Positions 35,810-42,485 of a DNA stretch of 64,000 bases are shown one piece after another. A program made the translations under genes and the position numbers. The stretch's first letter is position 1. Each line of letters starts with the position of its first letter. The notes beneath the pieces are model-generated. The model made no database searches. It worked only from the letters and a program-made list of their open reading frames with translations, and was not told the origin of the DNA. The DNA comes from JAADHI01 sp964451325 (GTDB lineage: Bacteria > Nitrospirota > Nitrospiria > SBBL01 > JAADHI01), in NCBI GenBank assembly GCA_964451325.1, contig CAYVHO010000006.1, positions 1 through 64,000 of the forward strand, written 5' to 3'.

Positions 35810-38080
35810 ATGCGGTGTCGTAGCTTTTTTTTAGGTCTGAATCGTTGTTCTAACAAGCCTTTTTTTGTTTTTTTTGCGTTTGTTGTTTTCGTGTTTTTTT
35901 CTCCCTTGTTTGTTTTCGCAGCGGAAGACGAAAAAAAAGACCCCGCCTTCTCTCAAGACAAATTTGAGGTCAATCTGCCCGGTCATTCGACCTCAGAGAT
36001 GGATCGTTTTGATCAAAGATCTGTTCAGAAAATTCAAGAGAGTTTGAAGGCCATTGGTTACGATATTGGCGCGGTCTTTGGGCTGATTGATAAAAAAACA
36101 AGTACGGCCGTACGAAAATTTCGTGAAGATTTTGAAATTGTATCCGACGATCTTTTTTCAGATCATCTTATTGCAACCCTTTTTCATTATGCCGAAGTGG
36201 CCAAAATACATCCCGATTGGAAAGACATCACGCTCAGTCAATCTTTTACGAATTGGATCAACAAACAACCCACAAAAGAACAGGTGCGTATTTCAAAACT
36301 CAGACGCTCTGGCTCAGCAAAACAAATCGTTATTTTGCTCAATGCCTATAAAGCAGATCAAAAAAAGGCCGAAGTGGCTGTTCAAACTGAGACAAAAAAA
36401 ATAGAAAAAAAGGATGTATTGGCAAAGACCGAAACATCTACAGTGGCAGAAGCCAAGACCTCGCCAGATGAGTCCCCTGAAAAAGTTTCCGGACCCGTAA
36501 CAAGCACAAGCGAAAAGATGGAAGCTAAAAAAGAAGAGACGAGCACAGTCCCTGATCCGAAAACACTTTCTATCTCTGCACCACCCACACCCGCCGTAAT
36601 GAAAGCAGTCATTCCTGAAAAAGAGGCTGTCGAGGCGGTCGCAGCACCTGTGTCTGTTCCTGAAACTGAGATGCCCGAGTCCAAGACGGATGCGGTCTCA
36701 ACACAGGATTCAGGTGCTTTGGCAGTAGAGGCATCCTTTCAAACCATTCTTGAACAAGCCAAAGATTTAAAAGCGTTTGACCCCTCAAAACAAGTTACTT
36801 GGGAAGGGGATGATTGCGGCTGTCTTGTTGATCTTTCGGGAAAAACGATCTACGGTTTTTATCCCTTTTGGTTGGCGGGGGAGCCTCAAAAGATTGATTT
36901 CAGCCTGCTCTCCCGGATCGCTTATTATGCACTTTCTTTTGATAAAAAAGGGGACATGTCGCCCTTGTTACACTGGCATCCCCGCACCGCTGACTTTGTG
37001 ACGGAGGCGCAGCGTTATCGCACCAAGGTCGATTTGGTGATTTATAAAAATGATTGGAAAGATTGGTTTCAATTTTCCACAAAGGATCAATTGTTTATCA
37101 TCGACAAGACGACCACGAACATTGTCGCGGCTGTGCATCAAAAAATGCCGGATACGCTTGAAAACCGGGTCAAGTCATGGATGTCCTCAAAAGAAAGCAC
37201 GACGATGGGCGATGGTGTGACCCTTTATTTTGATCAATACCCGGAGGATGCGCGTGCGGTCGCCTTTTTTGAATCCTTTATTAAAACCTTGCATCTTAAA
37301 TTAGACGCGGCGAACCCAAATTATAAACTCAACCTGATGTTGACGATGGATGCCATTGGCAGAGGGATCTACACCTTTGAAAATTTAGAAAAATTCATGC
37401 GTGACGAAGAGACCAGCGCGGATGACGACATTGATCTTTTTCTGGTCATCCTTGAAAAACCGACCACGGATACAAAAAAAGCCTTACGACTTAGTTTTGA
37501 ACAAGACCACTCTTTTAAAGGCAATCAACGCAAAAACATGCTGCGCAAAATCATCCCCGTGATCAGTCCGGTGGGACATGCGCCTGAAAGTTCTGATCCC
37601 TTTGAACATGACCTTATTTATTTTGAAGACAACTTTGGGGGTGTGGGTTTTTGGCCGCTTCCCTTGACAACAGATAAGAATGCGGAAAAAGTCACAGAAA
37701 TTGTCGACCGTGTTTTTAACAAAACAAAGGACTTGGATCTCCTGCATCGCATGCTTCCAGAGGACACCTTTTCCCTCTGTAAATGGATTTGTCCAAACCG
37801 CTGGTATTTTCGATTGGCCTACGATCTGTTATTTGCCCTGCTCTTGGTTTATGGTTTAATCGCGCTTCAAAATACAGTGCTTCGCAATATTTTTAATCAG
37901 TATCGTCAGTTTTTTATTCTGACGGTGCTTTTGGCCATTCTGATTTTATACAGCGCCGTGATGTGTGACCCTTATCTCAATGGCAAAAAGGATGAGGTGA
38001 CGCTTGCCTTGATCTTTATTGGTATTTTTTTCTGGATATGGCGCAACTACATCCAGATGAAAGAAGCAAAATATCCCTAA
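35810..38080 (+). CDS. Membrane-anchored GH18-like protein with peptidoglycan-binding-like domain
   Basis: 756 residues with four parts. Residues 1-37 are a signal peptide or signal anchor (FFVFFAFVVFVFF, then VFA). Residues about 50-115 resemble a PG_binding_1 domain (RSVQKIQESLKAIGYDIGAV). About 190-315 is a Glu/Thr/Pro-rich linker. About 345-640 looks like a GH18 TIM barrel (KTIYGFYPFWLAGEP start), but the catalytic DGxDxDxE strand reads DGVTLYFD, losing the usual acidic residues, so hydrolase activity is doubtful. Three membrane helices end the protein (about 664-686, 700-718, 729-745). Located inside the eCIS operon 6 bases after the ATPase, it may anchor particles to the envelope or act in their release. 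That role is inference. Confidence 0.65.
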   Translation: MRCRSFFLGLNRCSNKPFFVFFAFVVFVFFSPLFVFAAEDEKKDPAFSQDKFEVNLPGHSTSEMDRFDQRSVQKIQESLKAIGYDIGAVFGLIDKKTSTAVRKFREDFEIVSDDLFSDHLIATLFHYAEVAKIHPDWKDITLSQSFTNWINKQPTKEQVRISKLRRSGSAKQIVILLNAYKADQKKAEVAVQTETKKIEKKDVLAKTETSTVAEAKTSPDESPEKVSGPVTSTSEKMEAKKEETSTVPDPKTLSISAPPTPAVMKAVIPEKEAVEAVAAPVSVPETEMPESKTDAVSTQDSGALAVEASFQTILEQAKDLKAFDPSKQVTWEGDDCGCLVDLSGKTIYGFYPFWLAGEPQKIDFSLLSRIAYYALSFDKKGDMSPLLHWHPRTADFVTEAQRYRTKVDLVIYKNDWKDWFQFSTKDQLFIIDKTTTNIVAAVHQKMPDTLENRVKSWMSSKESTTMGDGVTLYFDQYPEDARAVAFFESFIKTLHLKLDAANPNYKLNLMLTMDAIGRGIYTFENLEKFMRDEETSADDDIDLFLVILEKPTTDTKKALRLSFEQDHSFKGNQRKNMLRKIIPVISPVGHAPESSDPFEHDLIYFEDNFGGVGFWPLPLTTDKNAEKVTEIVDRVFNKTKDLDLLHRMLPEDTFSLCKWICPNRWYFRLAYDLLFALLLVYGLIALQNTVLRNIFNQYRQFFILTVLLAILILYSAVMCDPYLNGKKDEVTLALIFIGIFFWIWRNYIQMKEAKYP

Positions 38081-38091
38081 GTGGGCTGTCT

Positions 38092-38697
38092 ATGAACTTG
38101 ATTGAAAAAGCCACGATCATGCACTATCACCGACACCGCATTACGACTTACAAAGCAGGCACGGTGAAAGCCCTGGGCTGGCGTGGCTCAGAAAGCCAAT
38201 TGAAGCGCTTTGAAGCTTTGGCGGATGTTGGCGATTTGAACAAGGCGTGCATTTTGGATCTCGGTTGTGGTTATGGCGATTTGAAAGGCTATTTAGATCA
38301 AAAATTTTCGGATTTTACCTATATCGGTATTGATCAAATGCCGGAGTTCATTGCCGAAGCCCAGTCAATTTACAGCCATCACACAAAGACCACTTTCCAT
38401 CAAAGCGATTTCAGTCGGCTTGCATTTCCAGAAGTCGATTATGTCCTTGCTTCCGGTGCATTAGGCTACCGTTGTGCTGATCCCGATTTTTACACCGACA
38501 TGATCTCAAAGATGTTTGCTGCCGCAAAAGTCGCCCTGGCTTTCAATATGTTGGATGCAGCATGTTTTCCGGACGATCCTTTGCTCACAGGCCATGATGC
38601 CGAACAAATCCTTGGGTTTTGTCGCAGTTTGTCACCGCGTGTGAAAGTGATTCAAGGATATTTAGAAGATGATTTTACGATTTTCATTCAAAAATAG
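38092..38697 (+). CDS. Class I SAM-dependent methyltransferase
   Basis: The SAM-binding motif I ILDLGCGYGDLKGYL is near residue 60 and the following acidic strand YIGIDQMPEFIAEA near 80, with motif IV-like DYVLASGALGY near 120. It has 201 residues. ATG 38092 is used; the longer frame from 38038 runs inside the end of the previous gene. Its substrate is unknown. It is tightly packed between the GH18-like gene and an effector gene on the same strand, so it likely acts on an eCIS component or cargo, but no sequence feature shows which. Confidence 0.8.
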   Translation: MNLIEKATIMHYHRHRITTYKAGTVKALGWRGSESQLKRFEALADVGDLNKACILDLGCGYGDLKGYLDQKFSDFTYIGIDQMPEFIAEAQSIYSHHTKTTFHQSDFSRLAFPEVDYVLASGALGYRCADPDFYTDMISKMFAAAKVALAFNMLDAACFPDDPLLTGHDAEQILGFCRSLSPRVKVIQGYLEDDFTIFIQK

Positions 38698-38712
38698 ACA
38701 ATAGGTCTGTCC

Positions 38713-40365
38713 ATGAAAACCGCTTCGGGTCAAACACAAGTACAACAAAAATCCGCTCCAGAGATTTCCAAAACGGCACAAAAAAAGAAAGTGTCTTTGG
38801 ATACGCTGGGATTTGAGGATCAGCGTGAGTCATCGCGAGCGCAGGCCGATCTTCAAAGCAGTATCGCGCAAAGCCCGCGTATGACCCGACAGCGCAAAAA
38901 AATGGCCGCAGCTTTTGGTTCTGAGGTGCAGCGAAAGCCTTCTTCTTCCCCTGTTGTTCAGCGCGATCCGGGGGATGAACCTCTTGTTGAATGGATGCAA
39001 ACAGTAGGGCGCGTGAGCAAACGGGGTTATAAACTGTTGTGCGAGCAAGTCGAAATCGGGAAAAAACAGGTGATGATGTTGAAGTTCTTTGCCGACCCCG
39101 TGCAAGGTGAGGATAACTCGGAATTAGCGACGGCGCAGGATGCTGTGAACTCGACTGCCGCGGCCTTTCACGATGGCATTGCGGGACTGCCCGAAGAAGC
39201 GAGTGATGCCCATACAACAGCCGTGGCATTAGGTCAGTCGGCAAGTGTCAGTGTGGCACATGCTTTGTTGGATCAATGGTCGAAAGAATCTCTTGCTGCG
39301 ATGAAGACTGTCAGTATGGCGATGGCCAAAGCTTCCGGCATGTTGGTTAAGGTAAAGGAGTCGGCCGTCAAAATGGCTCAGGTTGCGATGGGGGCGGGCG
39401 AAATTCACATGATGCGGGGCTTGCTCAAAGTGGCCGATGACTGTTATGCAGCAACGGCGACTGGAGATGACGTTATCGCGGGCTTAAATAGCGAGGGTTC
39501 AGTGGCCTCTGCGGGTAAAGAGAAAGCCGGGCTTGTGACAACCGTGAGCGATGCGACCAATAACGCGGTGACGGGTATTGGCTTTGGTGTGCTTGGCGCA
39601 TTGGAAGCAGGTGGGGTTTTTAGTCTTTCTACTGCATCGGTGGTCTTGGGCGTGATTGGTGGGGTACTGGGTCTTTTCTTTGGAGCCATTGGGGTTTTTC
39701 TGGGGGTTAAAAATATCATTCGAGCGAAACAGAGTGTGAAAAAGCTTAAGAATGCAAAGGCCACGGTCTCCAACAGCGAACTTGAAGCTATTGCCGACTA
39801 TGCCATTGACCAAAAGAAGTACAAAGCCCGGCGCAATGCTGCCGCAACAGTCGGAGGTTTAACTGCCATAGGCGCAGGGGCGATCGGGTTGGTTGCACTG
39901 TCCGTCGCTACTTTTGGTTTAGCAGCCATCGCGGCGGGCATTGGTGCGGCTTTAATCGGCCTGGGAATCTTGGGTTACCGGATTATCCGCAGTTGGCGCA
40001 AGCGCAAGGCGGAGCGGAAGGCCTTTGCTGACCAGTTGATTGCTGAGGTGCGGAACAATGGAGATCAGGTGGCCGAGGCCAAACGCATTGTTGGCGCCGT
40101 TGGAATGGATCCTGCAAACGTGGCGCAGCCCGGTTTCAGAGATACTTTGGTAAAAAACCTCAAAGGTTATGTGAAGTCGAAACGTACACGCATGGCGGAA
40201 GGCTTGATCAAAAGTCTGATTGCAGGCAAACCTTCAGAAATTTTTGATTCAGAATTGATTCTAGGCGCATTGGGCGTTGATCCGGAATGGATCAAAGCGC
40301 AGGTCGATGCGGAGAAAGCCAACAAGGCCGTGAGCAAGGTCGCGGGGAAGATGGCTTCTTGGTAG
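38713..40365 (+). CDS. Candidate eCIS effector with membrane-insertion segments
   Basis: 550 residues. The N-terminus is a cargo-type leader: LGFEDQRESSRAQADLQSSI (residues 32-51), then QSPRMTRQRKK and two VQR motifs (VQRKP, VQRDP, about 72-85). The middle is helical and Ala/Ser-rich (about 100-270). Two long glycine- and alanine-rich hydrophobic blocks follow (about 282-336 and 375-425), the second ending with RSWRKRKAERKAF. The last 100 residues are soluble helices. The hydrophobic blocks resemble helical hairpins of pore-forming toxins. No enzyme motif is seen. The function as a membrane-active cargo is inferred from the leader, the genomic place and the hydrophobic pattern. No immunity gene is recognisable next to it, as expected for eCIS that target other cell types. 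Confidence 0.55.
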   Translation: MKTASGQTQVQQKSAPEISKTAQKKKVSLDTLGFEDQRESSRAQADLQSSIAQSPRMTRQRKKMAAAFGSEVQRKPSSSPVVQRDPGDEPLVEWMQTVGRVSKRGYKLLCEQVEIGKKQVMMLKFFADPVQGEDNSELATAQDAVNSTAAAFHDGIAGLPEEASDAHTTAVALGQSASVSVAHALLDQWSKESLAAMKTVSMAMAKASGMLVKVKESAVKMAQVAMGAGEIHMMRGLLKVADDCYAATATGDDVIAGLNSEGSVASAGKEKAGLVTTVSDATNNAVTGIGFGVLGALEAGGVFSLSTASVVLGVIGGVLGLFFGAIGVFLGVKNIIRAKQSVKKLKNAKATVSNSELEAIADYAIDQKKYKARRNAAATVGGLTAIGAGAIGLVALSVATFGLAAIAAGIGAALIGLGILGYRIIRSWRKRKAERKAFADQLIAEVRNNGDQVAEAKRIVGAVGMDPANVAQPGFRDTLVKNLKGYVKSKRTRMAEGLIKSLIAGKPSEIFDSELILGALGVDPEWIKAQVDAEKANKAVSKVAGKMASW

Positions 40366-40535
40366 GGGCAAGTACATTTTGTGCCAAACCGCCAGCGCAG
40401 TCTTTTCCGTGAAGGTTATTTTTGCTTTTTCAATATCTCAATAATCCAACTCAATAGAATATACAAAACAAGACTTAAGCCCATTTTTGTGCATTCCTTT
40501 TTGTTCCCGTGTTTTTTTTGTTATGAGAAAGAAAC

Positions 40536-40570
40536 TTGATATGTTGTAAGTGATAGTATAGTGTCACTAT
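40536..40570 (+). promoter_or_regulatory. Promoter and operator of the Phd/ParE pair
   Basis: TTGATA (40536-40541) and TATAGT (40557-40562) form a possible -35/-10 pair with a short 15-base spacer. The palindrome ATAGTGTCACTAT (40558-40570) overlaps the -10 box and ends exactly at the antitoxin ATG, as expected for an autoregulatory antitoxin operator. Confidence 0.5.
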
Positions 40571-40828
40571 ATGAAAATAGAACTTGTAACCACGCTAAAA
40601 CGACAGGCAACCAAAATTCTAGCTGAATTACACGAATCTAAGGAACCTGTATTAATTACAGAACATGGGCAGCCCTCAGCCTACCTTATAGACGTTGAAG
40701 GTTTTGAGTATATGCAGAGCCGAATCTTTATTCTCGAGGGTATTGCTAGAGGAGAAGCCGCTGTTCAAGAAAATCGCACGTTTACACAAGCTGAAGCAAA
40801 GAAGGCCATGAGTCAGTGGCTCAAATAA
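40571..40828 (+). CDS. Phd/YefM-family antitoxin
   Basis: 85 residues starting MKIELVTTLKRQATKILAEL, with KEPVLITEHGQPSAYLIDVE, the standard Phd/YefM DNA-binding fold that clasps a RelE/ParE toxin through its C-terminal tail. The toxin gene overlaps it by 13 bases. There is no visible ribosome-binding site: the operator palindrome directly touches the ATG, so the mRNA may be leaderless. Confidence 0.88.
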   Translation: MKIELVTTLKRQATKILAELHESKEPVLITEHGQPSAYLIDVEGFEYMQSRIFILEGIARGEAAVQENRTFTQAEAKKAMSQWLK

Positions 40829-41142
40829 TTTGGACTGAACCAGCCCTTTCAGACCTTAAAAATGTTGCAGCGTATATCGCGCTTGATAAAATAGACGCTG
40901 CAAAAAAATTTGTAAAAAATACATTGTCAATCGTAGAGCGTCTAGGAGATTTTCCTAACTCCGGTCGAAAACCACCAGAATTAAAACGTACACGCTATAA
41001 AGAAGTGATCGCCAATCCTTGCCGGATATTCTACAGATTCGATAACAAAAATGATATCGTTTACATTCTTTTTGTTATGCGCAGTGAAAGGCAACTTCTG
41101 AAATATATGCTCGAAGAGCGAGGTAAAGAATACAGAAAATAA
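40816..41142 (+). CDS. RelE/ParE-family toxin
   Basis: 108 residues with the ParE/RelE pattern: IIWTEPALSDLKNVAAYIAL at the start, PNSGRKPPELKRTRYKEVI in the middle and CRIFYRFDNKNDIVYILFVM with the strand VMRSERQLLKY at the end. It starts at GTG 40816 inside the antitoxin gene. ParE-like members poison gyrase while RelE-like members cut mRNA on ribosomes; the helical N-terminus with LSDLKNVAAYIA is more ParE-like, but the target is unsure. It breaks the eCIS cargo region and so may stabilise it. Confidence 0.85.
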   Translation: MAQIIWTEPALSDLKNVAAYIALDKIDAAKKFVKNTLSIVERLGDFPNSGRKPPELKRTRYKEVIANPCRIFYRFDNKNDIVYILFVMRSERQLLKYMLEERGKEYRK

Positions 41143-41155
41143 GGAAAACAACAGA

Positions 41156-41182
41156 AATACAGACTTGATCTGTATTATTTTC
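41156..41182 (+). terminator. Terminator after the Phd/ParE pair
   Basis: AATACAGA (41156-41163) and TCTGTATT (41169-41176) form a perfect 8-bp stem with a 5-base loop, followed by ATTTT. It is 13 bases after the toxin stop. Confidence 0.6.
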
Positions 41183-41348
41183 AGATCTGGATGAAGTCAG
41201 AGACAGAACAAGGCACTGGATGTATGAATATAAGGCAGAGAGGCCCCATGAATCTTTGGAAAACAGAACCCCGTATGAGAATTTTGAAGGTCTATCAATG
41301 ACCATAAGCTCTGCCTATGATTGGTCCTGATTTGGGGAAACTAAAGCC

Positions 41349-42122
41349 ATGAACACGACGACTCAGACATCAAAAGCGAAAAGCCAAAATAGCCCCGTTG
41401 CGGATGTATCTTCGCAAAAAAAGAACCCGCAGCGCGGAACGGTGGATTTTGAGGATCGCCGCCCGGAAGCCGCGTTTCAGCGGAAGGTTGTGAAGATCGT
41501 TAATGCGAGTCCACAGACCGTGCAAATGCAAAAAATTCAAAACATCATGAACACACCTTCCCGGATAAAAAAACCGCTCCAACGCGCTGGTACAGCGCTT
41601 CCGCTGCAATTAGTCAGCGATGAAGCAGTCAAAACTGCCCGCGATGCCTGCAACGCGGATTCAGCCAGTTCTGTCGAACGCTACAGCAAGGGCTGGAAAC
41701 GTAAAGCGAATGCTACGAAAAAACGGATTTTTGAAACCGTGCACGCCAATGAAAGTAAGTGGCACAATAACATTGATCACATCATGAAAGGTGAGGCTTC
41801 GACTCCCCCGGCAGGTTATCACAGCAAGGCCCTGGCCGGCGCGTCTAATGCCGTGGGCACGGGAGATAAAAATCCGAATAATGTCGGTGGCAAGAGCATT
41901 TACAAACAATGGACCAAACGGCGCGGACAAGAGGGCAGTGGCAATCTAAAAATTTCGACTTTTTTCCCGGACAATTGGGATGAAATGAAAGTGCGGGCTT
42001 GTGCCCTGCTGAGTTTTACTGGCGCGAGTCATCACATGATGGATCAGATCCCACTCGATAGTCCGGGTGATGCGACCTTCTATCCCAATTCCGCATTGGA
42101 AAATCCGGATGAACCTGCATAA
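41349..42122 (+). CDS. Candidate eCIS effector with C-terminal EndoU-like nuclease domain
   Basis: 257 residues. The leader holds VDFEDRRPEAAFQRKVVKIV (32-51), NASPQTVQMQKIQNIMN (52-68) and LQRAG (77-81), parallel to the other cargo in this locus. The C-terminal 120 residues fit the bacterial EndoU ribonuclease domain: DHIMKGE with His144, PAGYHSKA with His158, and LKISTFFPDNWDEMKVRA with Lys201 and Ser203-Thr204, in the order used for the His-His-Lys catalytic set. EndoU toxins cut RNA, often tRNA. No immunity gene follows. Alternative: an inactive relative, as the sequence identity to known members cannot be measured here. Confidence 0.68.
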   Translation: MNTTTQTSKAKSQNSPVADVSSQKKNPQRGTVDFEDRRPEAAFQRKVVKIVNASPQTVQMQKIQNIMNTPSRIKKPLQRAGTALPLQLVSDEAVKTARDACNADSASSVERYSKGWKRKANATKKRIFETVHANESKWHNNIDHIMKGEASTPPAGYHSKALAGASNAVGTGDKNPNNVGGKSIYKQWTKRRGQEGSGNLKISTFFPDNWDEMKVRACALLSFTGASHHMMDQIPLDSPGDATFYPNSALENPDEPA

Positions 42123-42153
42123 AATATTCCAAGAAGAGAAAAAAGAAGGCCTT

Positions 42154-42476
42154 ATGAAAAAATGGCTTAAGGGGACATGCCAATCCAAGCCAGAGTCAAA
42201 TTCTTCCTTAAAAATACCATCTGTTTCTGAATTTAAAGGTCAGTGGATCGATTATCGTCTTGAAACGCTCCACAGCACAAGCACTTAGAAGCCGTTCACC
42301 TAAGCCCAAAACAGAACACACAACCGCGTGTTTCTCCATATCGTATGGACGTGGTTCAGCAGAACAAAGCTGCCGTCAGAACTTCAGTGATTCAAGGCAT
42401 CATGAACAAAAACCCATGGAAGACCTATTCTGACATTAATTGGCGCCGTCGGGGGGGGTACCGAAAGTGGTCTTAA
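42154..42476 (+). pseudogene. Decayed eCIS cargo-type reading frame
   Basis: Reading from ATG 42154 gives MKKWLKGTCQSKPES and then FKGQWIDYRLET before a stop at about 42288. In another frame from 42264 the sequence continues QPRVSPYRMDVVQQNKA and TSVIQGIMNKNPWK to a stop at 42476. Together they mimic the leader of neighbouring cargo proteins ([F/I]xDxR, then SP, then QGIMN compared with QNIMN in the EndoU protein), separated by a frameshift. No effector domain remains. An eight-G run near 42451 marks another possible slip site. Confidence 0.4.
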
Positions 42477-42485
42477 AAAATCATC

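Noticed and set aside
41661..41930. Minus-strand frame opposite the EndoU candidate as an immunity gene
   Set aside because: It has no start signal, no family resemblance and lies within the coding sequence. It is a shadow frame.
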